From NCBI GenBank assembly GCA_003566635.1, contig PXCK01000112.1, positions 1 through 50,355 of the forward strand: a stretch of DNA of 50,355 nt, given 5' to 3'. Source of the DNA: Balneolia bacterium. Lineage in GTDB: Bacteria > Bacteroidota > Rhodothermia > Balneolales > Cyclonatronaceae. The notes under the pieces were generated by a model. The model did not search any database. It was not told the DNA's origin and saw only the letters and a program-made list of their open reading frames with translations. This document shows positions 15,571 to 25,637 of this stretch, piece by piece (positions within the stretch are counted from its first letter, which is position 1; each line of letters opens with the position of its first letter). The translations under genes and the position numbers were made by a program.

Positions 15571-16221
15571 ATGAAAAAGCCAAACATAATTGAAATTGAG
15601 GTTACCAAACGAGAAGCCGGTTATAATAATAACCAGGAACTTCGCGAATCTAATATGGTACCTGCCGTTATTTACGGTCCAAAAATTAAAGAAAATATCC
15701 TTATTTCGGTTCCGGAGCTTAATGTAGAGAAGCTGCTTAGCGTAAGCGAATTACAGATTATTCGTCTTATAGTAGACGGTAAATCTTACGATACCACATT
15801 AAAAGATGTTGACTACCATCCGGTTACTGACCGCGTGCTACACGTAGATTTCTACGCTCTTGATAAAGAAACTCCATTTACGTTTGTAATTCCTATCCGT
15901 TTGCAGGGTACACCTGCAGGCCTTCAAGAAGGTGGTCGCTTATACCAACCTTTAAGAGAAATTGCAGTTAAATGTTTACCTGAGTTTATTCCTGCCGAGT
16001 TTGTAGTAAACGTAGCTAAATTAAATATTGGCCAGTCTCTCAAAGTACGTCGTGTTAAAGCTCCAAATATGGAGATTATAACTCCTGGAGAACGTACTAT
16101 TGTTGTAATTCGTCCACCTAAAGGTGCAGTTGTATCAATTACTGAGGCGGAGCTTGACGAAGACGAAGAAGGTGAGACTACTGAAGCTGATGCTGAAAAA
16201 GCAGAAGCTCCGGCAGAATAA
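15571..16221 (+). CDS. rplY: 50S ribosomal protein L25/general stress protein Ctc
   Basis: This 216-residue protein is of the long L25/Ctc type. An N-terminal 5S rRNA-binding L25 domain (about 1-95, with REAGYNNNQELRESN, VPAVIYGP and a VDFYALD segment) is followed by a C-terminal beta domain. A very acidic tail (from about 190, ELDEDEEGE, then AEKAEAPAE) ends it, as is common in Ctc proteins. It binds 5S rRNA in the large subunit. It lies between prs and pth with short gaps (20 and 18 bases), consistent with one operon. Confidence 0.95.
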   Translation: MKKPNIIEIEVTKREAGYNNNQELRESNMVPAVIYGPKIKENILISVPELNVEKLLSVSELQIIRLIVDGKSYDTTLKDVDYHPVTDRVLHVDFYALDKETPFTFVIPIRLQGTPAGLQEGGRLYQPLREIAVKCLPEFIPAEFVVNVAKLNIGQSLKVRRVKAPNMEIITPGERTIVVIRPPKGAVVSITEAELDEDEEGETTEADAEKAEAPAE

Positions 16222-16239
16222 AACTTATAGTTTAGTTTT

Positions 16240-16803
16240 ATGCCGATTATTTTCGGTTTAGGAAACATCGGCGAGGAATACGAGCTAACACGCCATAATA
16301 TTGGCTTTGAATTACTCGACGTCCTCGCCGATGTTTTGTCTTTTAAATTTACTGCGGGTAATGGTCCGTTTTTAGTGGCAGAAGGGGTATTTAAAACCAG
16401 AAAAGTTATTTTGGTTAAGCCTACTACTTACATGAACAGAAGTGGTACTGCTGTTAAAAAATGCCTTTCTATCTATAAGCATTCTCTTGAGAATTGTCTT
16501 GTTTGCTACGATGATTTAAACCTGCCCCCTGGCAAAATACGTTTCCGTTCAAACGGCTCTGCGGGTGGTCACAATGGTATTGAGGACATTATTTTTAGAA
16601 CCGGCAGCAAAAACTTTCCCCGTCTTCGGTTTGGTATTGGTAACGACTTCCCAAGAGGAAGACAAGCAGATTATGTTCTCAGTAAATTCTCAAAAGACGA
16701 ACTACCGGATATTGAGATATCAAAAAAGAACGCAGTAGACGGCATCTTGTGTTTTATAAGAGAAGGAATTACAAACACAATGAACAGTTATAATAAAAAA
16801 TAA
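16240..16803 (+). CDS. pth: Peptidyl-tRNA hydrolase
   Basis: This 187-residue protein recycles peptidyl-tRNAs that have dropped off the ribosome. Family motifs are visible: GLGNIGEEYELTRHNIGFE near the start, with the catalytic histidine in TRHN (His20); KPTTYMNRSG; YDDLNLPPG; and GSAGGHNGIEDI. It follows rplY by 18 bases. Its stop TAA shares one base with the ATG of the next gene, so the two are translationally coupled. Confidence 0.95.
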   Translation: MPIIFGLGNIGEEYELTRHNIGFELLDVLADVLSFKFTAGNGPFLVAEGVFKTRKVILVKPTTYMNRSGTAVKKCLSIYKHSLENCLVCYDDLNLPPGKIRFRSNGSAGGHNGIEDIIFRTGSKNFPRLRFGIGNDFPRGRQADYVLSKFSKDELPDIEISKKNAVDGILCFIREGITNTMNSYNKK

Positions 16804-17474
16804 TGGCAAAATCACTGTTTAAACTCATATTTGAACACGATTTACGTTTAGAGACGCTAGCTGAAAATCACGATCCTAGAAATGAAACTAAGAGACCTTC
16901 AACCTTAGAAGAGTTTTTAAAACCTGTTCAAACCTACTCCAATTTTTATTTTTCTGCCACAGATTTAGAACAAAATCATTTTGGATTTAATGTTATTCCT
17001 GAATCTGATGCCATTCTCAAAAAACTTGAAAAAAGCTTAAAAGTCGAATCTGCTACTAACGGTACAGACTCTGTTTCTAATATTTCTGAGTTTCAATTCA
17101 AACCCGGACAAACATGGGTAATTAAACCAACCGGACAACAAAAAACTGAAATAGTTGTTGATCAGGATTTATTTGATTCCGAAAAACATATTCGTGAAAA
17201 AATCCATGTAATGCGAGCCCCGTTAGATGCAGGACTTTATATTTTATTTGTTGAAAAAGCCCATCATGGATATGATTTATACCTTTTTTCTAAAGAAAAT
17301 ATATATGAGCGTTTCTTTGAAGCTTACCAGCCTATGGTTTCTACTGATTTCAGATTTTTCAGCATCAATGGAAAACGAGCTAAAAGTGAACGTCTTTTCT
17401 ATTTTGAAACCTGGACTTTAAATCGCCCGCCTCATGGTTTTGAAGAAGTATTCACGGAAACCAGGCTTAGGTAG
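16803..17474 (+). CDS. Hypothetical protein coupled to pth
   Basis: This 223-residue protein is not recognised. It has no signal peptide or membrane helix and looks cytoplasmic. It opens with a basic/hydrophobic helix (MAKSLFKLIF). A low-complexity Ser/Thr/Asn region lies around 80-95, and the C-terminal half is rich in aromatics (YDLYLFSKENIYERFFEAY). Its ATG overlaps the pth stop by one base, a strong sign of coupled translation with pth. A role in ribosome quality control is possible only by association. It converges with the membrane-protein gene 41 bases beyond. Confidence 0.7.
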   Translation: MAKSLFKLIFEHDLRLETLAENHDPRNETKRPSTLEEFLKPVQTYSNFYFSATDLEQNHFGFNVIPESDAILKKLEKSLKVESATNGTDSVSNISEFQFKPGQTWVIKPTGQQKTEIVVDQDLFDSEKHIREKIHVMRAPLDAGLYILFVEKAHHGYDLYLFSKENIYERFFEAYQPMVSTDFRFFSINGKRAKSERLFYFETWTLNRPPHGFEEVFTETRLR

Positions 17475-17514
17475 GCAATAATCAGAGACAGAGAACCTAC
17501 GTTACCAAAAAATT

Positions 17515-18003
17515 TTATTCTTTCTTTTTTATAATTTCTTCTGATTTAAAAAAAGCAAGAAATAGCAAAATAAATGCAAATCCGGGTGTTAAATACGATG
17601 TAGTTAATCTAAATAGGTGTAACCATAGATCTGTAAAAGTTAAACCTAAAGCCACAAACAGAGCCGCCAATAACCCAAGAACTACCTGTATCACTAAATG
17701 TAGATAGATTATTTGCTGAGACTTTTTAAAAGCAACAAGAACAACCAAAGGTAAAAACAAATAGAAACCCCAAGGGGTGCCAAATGCAAACTCAGCTATT
17801 CCTACTGTATCTGTTCCTAACCTTTCAAAAACTATAGACACAGATTTAGGTGCTGAATATATTGACCAACTATCAGTGCCAATACCGGAATATAGTGGTA
17901 AAAAAACATTTTGAGCTAAGTATGAACGTATTGGTCGCCATATTACCACATAAACTACAGCAATTAAACCTGCGTATATAAAATGTTTGTTTTTATTTGT
18001 CAT
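17515..18003 (-). CDS. Small integral membrane protein, unknown
   Basis: This 162-residue protein has about four hydrophobic helices (about 8-24, 77-91, 95-119, 135-155) and an exposed segment around 25-75. It contains no cysteine, so it is not an active exosortase, although its shape recalls exosortase-associated membrane proteins. It overlaps the end of the GT4 glycosyltransferase gene by 4 bases (an ATGA junction), so the two are translated together. It may help deliver or modify a surface glycan. Its function is unknown. Confidence 0.65.
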   Translation of the reverse strand: MTNKNKHFIYAGLIAVVYVVIWRPIRSYLAQNVFLPLYSGIGTDSWSIYSAPKSVSIVFERLGTDTVGIAEFAFGTPWGFYLFLPLVVLVAFKKSQQIIYLHLVIQVVLGLLAALFVALGLTFTDLWLHLFRLTTSYLTPGFAFILLFLAFFKSEEIIKKKE

Positions 18004-19070
18004 GTATTAACCTCTAAGAGAGAATGATATAGGTCATGCATTTCATCTACACAGTCACTCCATTCGTAGTTTTTTTTCACATACTTTCTACCGTTTTGCC
18101 CAAAATAATTTCTTTTTTCGGTGCTATTAATACATATAATCATGGCATCAGCTAATTCTTTAATATCATTTTTTCGCACAATTAATCCGGTCTTTTCATG
18201 TTTACACACCTCCGGTAATCCACCGGCATTTGATACAATTACCGGTAGCCCACAAGCTGATGCCTCAAGAATCGAAACTCCAAAAGATTCAGAATCATAA
18301 ATACTTGGAGCACAAAAGATATCGATAGAATTCAAAAACTCAGGCATTTTATCGTGTTCTATTTCCCCATGAAAAAAGATAGACTCAGATATATGTAATG
18401 ATTGTGCGAGTTGCTTGTACTTTTTAGAAAACTTCCCCTCACCAGCTATATGTAGTTCAATATGTTTATTATTTGACTCAAAAAGCACCTTTTCAAAAGC
18501 TTTAATAAGTATATCTATTCCATATTTTGGGAGTAGATGCTTATTACAACCTATTTTTATTTTATCTGAATCGGATGAACTAAGAGGATTAAAAATTGCT
18601 GTATCTACTCCAAATGGTACTACTTTGGTACTGTTATCGTCACTCAAAAAACTGTCTATTTCTTTTTTCATCATCATACTGGATGACGTTATTAAATCAG
18701 CAGATCTCAAAATCTTTTGAATAACTTTTTTATGGAGAAATGATCGCTGAGGAGCATCAAAAACTTCTGACCCATAGGCTGTCATAATGAGAGGTTTATA
18801 GCCGGTTAATATCCCCAGCAGTCCGTACCCTCCTGCATAGTGAATGTGTAAAATATCGGGCTTTGTTTCTTCAAGTATCACCTTGAGCTCCATAAAATTT
18901 AAAACATACCCATACTTGTTTTTTACAGAGAGCTCTGTAACTGGAAAAGGTGTTTTTTGTTTGGCCTGTTGTTGACTAATAACATGTACAAGTAAGCCTT
19001 TATCAAAAAAAGCCTGTGCCCATCTCCTTACATGTATAGATTGAATATTACCAAGAATAGTTAATTTCAT
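18000..19070 (-). CDS. Glycosyltransferase family 4
   Basis: This 356-residue protein has the two Rossmann domains of GT-B, family 4 enzymes. The N-terminal acceptor domain begins MKLTILGNIQSIHVRRW. The C-terminal donor domain shows FGVSILEASACGLPVIVSN, the ExxxxxxxE-like nucleotide-sugar motif, then GGLPEV and GLIVRKND. It transfers a sugar from an activated donor, probably for lipopolysaccharide, exopolysaccharide or glycan synthesis at the inner face of the membrane. It overlaps a four-helix membrane protein by 4 bases. It faces away from the ECF sigma gene with 274 bases between. Confidence 0.88.
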   Translation of the reverse strand: MKLTILGNIQSIHVRRWAQAFFDKGLLVHVISQQQAKQKTPFPVTELSVKNKYGYVLNFMELKVILEETKPDILHIHYAGGYGLLGILTGYKPLIMTAYGSEVFDAPQRSFLHKKVIQKILRSADLITSSSMMMKKEIDSFLSDDNSTKVVPFGVDTAIFNPLSSSDSDKIKIGCNKHLLPKYGIDILIKAFEKVLFESNNKHIELHIAGEGKFSKKYKQLAQSLHISESIFFHGEIEHDKMPEFLNSIDIFCAPSIYDSESFGVSILEASACGLPVIVSNAGGLPEVCKHEKTGLIVRKNDIKELADAMIICINSTEKRNYFGQNGRKYVKKNYEWSDCVDEMHDLYHSLLEVNT

Positions 19071-19305
19071 GGATTTAATTTATGGATATTTCTCTTGAAA
19101 TCTAATTTGATGAGAACAGCCATATATTTATTTTATCAAAATAAATATCAGATAGATAGCCCTAAATACAGCCCCTTTACTAAATTTCATAAAAAATCCT
19201 AATTCATTAAGCCACAAAGTTTTGTAAACAGTTGTTTAAACAACTAAACTTTTCGTATATTATTATCTAAAAGAAAATTAGATTATTGAGAGAGTATTTG
19301 TATTT

Positions 19306-19324
19306 TATAGTGATTGACACTATA
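19306..19324 (+). promoter_or_regulatory. Inverted repeat before the ECF sigma gene, candidate operator
   Basis: TATAGTG (19306-19312) and CACTATA (19318-19324) are exact reverse complements around ATTGA. They end 20 bases before the sigma-factor ATG, a place typical for a regulator site overlapping the promoter. The rest of the 274-base gap back to the glycosyltransferase start shows no gene. Confidence 0.45.
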
Positions 19325-19344
19325 CCCTGTGAATTGCTATTTAT

Positions 19345-19920
19345 ATGGAAAACCTGACCAAAGAAGACATTCAAAAGCAGAGTGATTTTCAAGATGAAAT
19401 GATCCCGCATTTGGATGCTATTTATAATTTTGCCTTACGTCTTACGGCAGATCCGAACGACGCTGAAGATTTGGTACAGGATACCATCGTGAAAGCCTTC
19501 CGTTTTTTTAATAGTTATGAAAAGGGTACGAATGCTAAAGCATGGTTATTTCGAATTCTTAAGAATTCCTACATTAATAACTACCGAAAAAAGTCTAAGC
19601 AACCTCATCAGGTAGATTATTCAGAAGTATCACAGTATTACGAAAGTGTTAGAAGCGAACAGTCTGAAACTACTGACTTGGAAGATTTGATGTATCGGGA
19701 AATGATGGATGATGACGTTACACGTGCTTTAACCGAACTTCCAGAAGATTTCCGAACTGTTGTTCTACTTTGCGATGTTGAGGGCTTTACATACGAAGAA
19801 ATAGCAAACATGCTCGACGTTCCTATTGGAACCATTCGCTCCCGCTTGCACAGAGGAAGGAATCTCCTTCGTGCACAATTGATGGAATACGCTGATAAGC
19901 GCGGCTATAACCGCGATTAA
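19345..19920 (+). CDS. ECF RNA polymerase sigma factor
   Basis: This 191-residue protein has sigma region 2 (about 22-88, with DAEDLVQDTIVKAF for core and -10 recognition). Region 4 (about 127-175) includes LPEDFRTVVLL and the helix-turn-helix YEEIANMLDVPIGTIRSRLHRGR. It directs RNA polymerase to a special promoter set and is of the SigH/RpoE-like type common in Bacteroidota. No anti-sigma gene follows. Instead the next gene is a convergent histidine kinase whose stop overlaps this one by 3-4 bases. A palindrome 20 bases upstream may regulate it. Confidence 0.93.
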   Translation: MENLTKEDIQKQSDFQDEMIPHLDAIYNFALRLTADPNDAEDLVQDTIVKAFRFFNSYEKGTNAKAWLFRILKNSYINNYRKKSKQPHQVDYSEVSQYYESVRSEQSETTDLEDLMYREMMDDDVTRALTELPEDFRTVVLLCDVEGFTYEEIANMLDVPIGTIRSRLHRGRNLLRAQLMEYADKRGYNRD

Positions 19921-21242
19921 ACGGTATCTAATTCAACATTTCTTGAAACAGGAAGTTCAATCCGGAATGTTGTTCCTTTTCCCGGTTCTGATGTATGAAC
20001 ATATATTGAACCTTTGTGGTATTCTTCAACAATTCTTCGAGCAAGACTTAAACCGAGGCCCCATCCTCTTTTCTTCGTGCTAAACCCAGGGCTAAATATT
20101 TCCTTAAAGTTCTTTTTCTCGATTCCTCTGCCATTATCTTCTAAGTCAATTAAAATTTTACCGGATTCATAACGAGAGGTTACTTTTACATAGAAATCCT
20201 TTTGACTTTCTGTTGATGCATCTATGGCATTTTTAATAAGGTTCTCTATAGCCCATTTAAAAAGCTCTTCATTTATTTCAGAGCGGGCATCCATGTCAAT
20301 ATCTGAAAATAGTCTGCCGCTTTGGTTTAATTGTGGCATCCTTCTCTGCATATACTCTGCTACATTTGCCAGAACAGGTCCAACGCGCATTTGCTTTAGT
20401 TCCGGTTCGGAACCTATTTTATTAAATCGCTCCGCTATACTCTGAAGTCGTACTATGTCTTTCTCAAGTTCATGGATAGTATTAAGGTTAGATTCGTCTT
20501 TTAGAGAATCTTTCAATAGTGCAGTCCACCCCATAAGGCTGGAAATTGGTGTACCTAATTGGTGAGCAGACTCACGGGCCATTCCAACCCACAAACTACT
20601 CTGCTCATTCCGTTTTATACTGCTTAAGCTTGCATAACCTAACCCAAGAAATAAAGCTAGCAAGCCAAATTGTATGTATGGAAATAATTTCAATGTTTGA
20701 ACAATGGCACTTTCTCCATAGTAAAAATATTGAATACTACTTGGGTTATCCTCATCTCCCACAAAAATTACTATCGGTTCGTTAAGAGCAGCATATTTAT
20801 CAATTAAGTCTGTGTCCAGATTTTGCTCAGATATATTTCTGTGGTGAAGAATATTTTGATTTTCATCTACTCCAATAGAGGGAATTTCAAACCGATTATT
20901 GATAATAAACTCATTGGCAATAAAATCTAAGGCGGCGTTACTAAGGTCGGAATTTGCTCGCTGTAATACTGCCGTCCATCTTAGTTTGGTATCATTTGCA
21001 AGAAGCGGGTGATTTTGTATTTCATCCATTACTTGCCCCAACTGATTTCGGGTTACCGGATATTGAGGGGATGAAGTATACTCCATTGCCTTTGCCCATA
21101 ATTCAATACTTTGACGCTCATTCTCACGAATTTTAATGATCAAATATTGTGTGTATGCAAATGAACCGATTGCGATACATATTAACAATGTGATTACAAA
21201 GATTTTAACCCGAAAAGAATTGGAAAAAGAACTTAGTTTCAT
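19917..21242 (-). CDS. Membrane sensor histidine kinase
   Basis: This 441-residue protein has an N-terminal membrane helix (about 12-34), a periplasmic sensing region of about 150 residues, and a second helix (about 187-206). A kinase core follows. The phospho-acceptor is His227 in ARESAHQLGTP. N-box ENLIKNAIDAS, DNGRGIE and GLGLSLARRIVEE form the ATP lid. No HAMP or response-regulator gene is adjacent. Its stop overlaps that of the convergent ECF sigma gene. It lies 17 bases after recF on the same strand, so recF transcripts may continue into it. Confidence 0.92.
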   Translation of the reverse strand: MKLSSFSNSFRVKIFVITLLICIAIGSFAYTQYLIIKIRENERQSIELWAKAMEYTSSPQYPVTRNQLGQVMDEIQNHPLLANDTKLRWTAVLQRANSDLSNAALDFIANEFIINNRFEIPSIGVDENQNILHHRNISEQNLDTDLIDKYAALNEPIVIFVGDEDNPSSIQYFYYGESAIVQTLKLFPYIQFGLLALFLGLGYASLSSIKRNEQSSLWVGMARESAHQLGTPISSLMGWTALLKDSLKDESNLNTIHELEKDIVRLQSIAERFNKIGSEPELKQMRVGPVLANVAEYMQRRMPQLNQSGRLFSDIDMDARSEINEELFKWAIENLIKNAIDASTESQKDFYVKVTSRYESGKILIDLEDNGRGIEKKNFKEIFSPGFSTKKRGWGLGLSLARRIVEEYHKGSIYVHTSEPGKGTTFRIELPVSRNVELDTV

Positions 21243-21259
21243 TGTTCTTGAAATTGATT

Positions 21260-22390
21260 TTAATTTGATGAACCCGATATTTCAGGTCCGGCAGATACAG
21301 ATAAACTCTGATTTTTATCGGAGTTGAAATCTATTAACCCATTAAATGGCGAAATATTTGCTGATGTAATAAACGTTTGTCCATCATGATTATTCAAAAA
21401 ATTGGTTAATACTTGAATTTTTTGTGGGTCTAAATCGCCAAAAACATCGTCGAGCAAAAATATAGGTAAATCATCCATGATATCGTAGTACCAGGTGAGC
21501 TGAGACATTTTAAGTGCCAGTGCAAAAAGTCGGTGTTGTCCTTGTGAGCCAAATTTACGAATTTCCATTCCATCCAAAAGAAATACGAGTTCGTCTCTAT
21601 GAGGGCCAACTAAAGTAAGTTGGCGTTCCATCTCCTTTTCACGATTTTCTTCCAACTTTTTTAAAAAGGCAGATTTTATTGCTTCTTCTTCATCTGTTGG
21701 CTCACAGAATGTTTTATATTCAAAGGTTGGTTTTAACCGGATATTAGAGATTTGAGCATAATTATCTTCTAAATGAGTAGCAAAGTCTAAAAGAACCCTA
21801 TGACGCTTTGCGACAATTCGCGCTGTCGGTCCCGCTAACTGATGGTCCCATGCTTCTATCATAGCGAAAATGTTTCTTGTATTCCCAGATGATAATAATG
21901 AATTTCGCTGTCGCAGGATTTTTCTATAATCAATTAAATCAGCCAAATAATTTTTAGAATACTGGCTGATCATGGCATCCAAAAAAGCACGTCTTTCTGC
22001 CGGTCCTTCATTTGTTATTTTTTTATCCTCGGGACATAAGACAACAACCGGAACCGTACCAATTAAGTCCGATAGTTTGTCTAACGGGCTATCATTAACA
22101 AAAAACTTCTTTCCTTCTCCTCTGTTCCAAATACAACTTAAATTGAAAGGTTGTCGTAATGAACCGGCAATATTAGCATGGATTTCGAACGAAGACTCAC
22201 CTTGTTTAACCACGTAAGAATCTGAAGCTGTTACAAAACTTTTGCTCATACAAAGGTAATGTATTGCATCTACCAAATTGGTTTTTCCTACACCATTTGG
22301 TCCGGTAATTAAGTTAATACCATCCTTAAACGACACATGTGTATCGGTGTGGTTACGGAAGTTTTTTAAGGAGATGTTTGAAATTATCAT
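21260..22390 (-). CDS. recF: DNA replication and repair protein RecF
   Basis: This protein of about 376 residues is an SMC-like ATPase that helps load RecA at gapped DNA. Walker A is GPNGVGKT (residues 30-37), the ABC signature is FGSQGQHR, and Walker B is PIFLLDDVFGDLDP. The ATG at 22390 is chosen because the family N-terminus (MIISNISLKNFRNH) begins there. An in-frame start 21 bases upstream (22411) lies inside the hairpin that ends the RRM gene. The gene lies about 8 kb from dnaA rather than beside it. Confidence 0.95.
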   Translation of the reverse strand: MIISNISLKNFRNHTDTHVSFKDGINLITGPNGVGKTNLVDAIHYLCMSKSFVTASDSYVVKQGESSFEIHANIAGSLRQPFNLSCIWNRGEGKKFFVNDSPLDKLSDLIGTVPVVVLCPEDKKITNEGPAERRAFLDAMISQYSKNYLADLIDYRKILRQRNSLLSSGNTRNIFAMIEAWDHQLAGPTARIVAKRHRVLLDFATHLEDNYAQISNIRLKPTFEYKTFCEPTDEEEAIKSAFLKKLEENREKEMERQLTLVGPHRDELVFLLDGMEIRKFGSQGQHRLFALALKMSQLTWYYDIMDDLPIFLLDDVFGDLDPQKIQVLTNFLNNHDGQTFITSANISPFNGLIDFNSDKNQSLSVSAGPEISGSSN

Positions 22391-22401
22391 AACTAAAAAA
22401 T

Positions 22402-22424
22402 AAAGGCTCAATTATTGAGCCTTT
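22402..22424 (-). terminator. Terminator of the RRM protein gene
   Basis: A perfect 10-bp stem (AAAGGCTCAA at 22402-22411, TTGAGCCTTT at 22415-22424) with a 3-base loop is followed, on the minus strand, by a T-rich run. It ends the RRM transcript just upstream of recF. Confidence 0.85.
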
Positions 22425-22460
22425 AGTATAGTTTAGAATAAAAAAAGTATAATTCAAAAA

Positions 22461-22706
22461 TCAGGATTTAGGCCTGGCTTCGTTCACGATAAGTTTTCTC
22501 TCCTTAAATTCGGTATTATTTAATTTTTCGACGGCAACAGTGCCCTGTGCTTCATCTGCCATTTCAACAAAACCGAAACCTTTCGATTTTCCGGATTTGT
22601 TATCAGTAATTACAACAGCACTGGTAACCGTCCCAAAATAACCGAACAAGTTTTCAAGGTCTTTATCAGTAACTTCCCAAGCCAGATTTCCTACATAGAT
22701 ATTCAT
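22461..22706 (-). CDS. Small RNA-binding protein with one RRM domain
   Basis: This 81-residue protein is a single RNA-recognition motif with RNP2 (IYVGNLAW, near the start) and RNP1 (KGFGFVEM, about 42-49). Such glycine-poor, cold-shock-like RRM proteins are common in Bacteroidota and cyanobacteria and bind single-stranded RNA. It sits between two strong hairpin terminators (22732-22759 and 22402-22424), so it is a one-gene transcript. Its own start is close to the enolase terminator. Confidence 0.92.
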   Translation of the reverse strand: MNIYVGNLAWEVTDKDLENLFGYFGTVTSAVVITDNKSGKSKGFGFVEMADEAQGTVAVEKLNNTEFKERKLIVNEARPKS

Positions 22707-22731
22707 AGTAAGTCCGGTTTAGAATTTATGT

Positions 22732-22759
22732 AAAAAGAGGGTCTTACAACCCTCTTTTT
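22732..22759 (-). terminator. Terminator of enolase
   Basis: AAAAAGAGGG (22732-22741) pairs perfectly with CCCTCTTTTT (22750-22759). The stem is flanked by A/T runs and lies 12 bases beyond the enolase stop on the minus strand. It could act in both directions. Confidence 0.88.
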
Positions 22760-22770
22760 ATTAATAAAAT

Positions 22771-24063
<1,293 letters not shown>

Positions 24064-24186
24064 TTAGTATTAAATTTATAAAATTGTGAAACACTGTAAT
24101 TTAACGCTTATTTGTCTTAAGTGTTAGTATTTTATGAATTATAAACAAGTTTTCTAATTTCTAACCAATTAATAGTATTTAGTAAT

Positions 24187-24861
24187 ATGCACCAAAAATT
24201 TATCGCATACGACATAGACGGAACCCTACTCAAAGTTGAATCCAATTACACTCGTAAACTTATTAAAAATCTTTTTGAACGATATGGGGTTGAAGAGTTT
24301 AAAGAAGATGCCCGCACATTTGCCGGAAGGACTGACTTTGATATTTTTTCCGGATTGATTGAAGCCAATGGCTTTGATTTATCTGTTTTTGATGAACTGA
24401 AACTTGCCTATACATCATTATTGGATGAAACCCTACAATCGGCACATGTGGAAAGTATAAACGGTGTGAATGAATCCATTTCCTTCTTTACAGATAATGA
24501 AATTCCTATAGGTTTATTAACCGGTAATTTTGAACGTTCTGCATATATAAAGTTAAATCGTGGAGGTTTGGATAAGCACTTTTCTACCGGTGTGTTTGGC
24601 TGTAATCACGGTGACAGACGCATGTTGGCCGAAGAAGGTATTGAACTGGCAAGAGCTTATATAGGTAGTAGTTTCGAACCTAAAGATTTAATAATTGTTG
24701 GTGATACTCCTCACGATATTCACTGCGCTCAACATGTTGGGGCTACAGCTGTAGCTGTTACAACCGGATATTATAGTAGGGAAGAGTTAAAGTCGCACAA
24801 ACCTGATGTTCTTTTGGATTCCTTGTCTGATACCGAAATGTGGTTTTCATCTGTTCAATGA
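24187..24861 (+). CDS. HAD-superfamily hydrolase (phosphatase-like)
   Basis: This 224-residue protein has the haloacid-dehalogenase motifs. Motif I DIDGTLL (about 9-15) carries the nucleophile and acid/base aspartates. Motif II is LLTGNF, with a Thr. Motif IV is VGDTPHDI, the metal-binding acidic site. A helical cap fits the gph/phosphoglycolate phosphatase-like group. It should dephosphorylate a small molecule in the cytoplasm; the substrate is unknown. Its stop overlaps the start of the alpha/beta hydrolase gene (ATGA), so the two are translated together. Confidence 0.9.
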   Translation: MHQKFIAYDIDGTLLKVESNYTRKLIKNLFERYGVEEFKEDARTFAGRTDFDIFSGLIEANGFDLSVFDELKLAYTSLLDETLQSAHVESINGVNESISFFTDNEIPIGLLTGNFERSAYIKLNRGGLDKHFSTGVFGCNHGDRRMLAEEGIELARAYIGSSFEPKDLIIVGDTPHDIHCAQHVGATAVAVTTGYYSREELKSHKPDVLLDSLSDTEMWFSSVQ

Positions 24862-25637
24862 ATCCGATAACCGAATTTCATAGAATTAACGAGTTTGATA
24901 CCGAGATAGTCAAGTATAACCCAAAGGTGAAAAATATCATCGTTGCACTACATGGTTTTGGAGGATCGGCCGGTACTTTTAGAAATTTTGGCAAAATTCT
25001 ACCCGAAACGCATTCGCTTTGGTCTGTTTCCTTACCTTGGCATGGTAATACAAAACAACTCCATAAAGATTCGTTATTAGACGGACAGACATTTGCGAAC
25101 GATTTAGCGGATTTCATTCGTAAAGAGGCAAATAACAAAATTACCCTGTTAGCACACTCCTTTGGGGCACGAATTGCTGCAATCTTAGCCGTTAATCACC
25201 CGAATTTGATAAAAAAGTTAGTTTTTATTGCACCCGGGGGGTTTTATAAACCGGAGGATTTTATGTTTAGGTTTTTATCATCACCTTTGTGCAGATTTAT
25301 ATCCAAGCGAGATTTTGTATTATCAGCAGTTACCGGATTTTTGATTCCGGGTATAAAAGGAGCAAAAAAAGAAAAAGCAATCATTGCACTTAGAAATATT
25401 GGTCAGTCATTTAAAACGGTAAATGTCAAAAAACTGGGTATAGTTGACCATTTAAAAACTTTTGATTTTGATTTTCTGCTCATACTGGGTACCAAGGATA
25501 GACTGTTACCAACAAGCTATGCTCCCAAAATTACACGCTATTTTAAAAATGCTAGTTTTGTATCAATAGATGGTAGCGGACATTTACCAATGGTTGACAA
25601 TCCTAAAAAAGTAATGGAAGTTATTACGGAAGAATAG
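24858..25637 (+). CDS. Alpha/beta hydrolase
   Basis: This 259-residue protein is a classic alpha/beta-fold hydrolase. It has the HGFGGSAGT oxyanion strand (32-40), nucleophile Ser101 in LLAHSFGAR, Asp214 in LGTKDRLLP and His242 in GSGHLPMVDNP, so the triad is complete. It probably cleaves an ester or similar bond in the cytoplasm; the substrate is unknown. The ATG at 24858 overlaps the HAD stop (ATGA) and is preferred over the in-frame ATG 18 bases earlier inside the HAD gene. Its end overlaps the convergent lipoprotein gene by 14 bases. Confidence 0.9.
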   Translation: MNPITEFHRINEFDTEIVKYNPKVKNIIVALHGFGGSAGTFRNFGKILPETHSLWSVSLPWHGNTKQLHKDSLLDGQTFANDLADFIRKEANNKITLLAHSFGARIAAILAVNHPNLIKKLVFIAPGGFYKPEDFMFRFLSSPLCRFISKRDFVLSAVTGFLIPGIKGAKKEKAIIALRNIGQSFKTVNVKKLGIVDHLKTFDFDFLLILGTKDRLLPTSYAPKITRYFKNASFVSIDGSGHLPMVDNPKKVMEVITEE

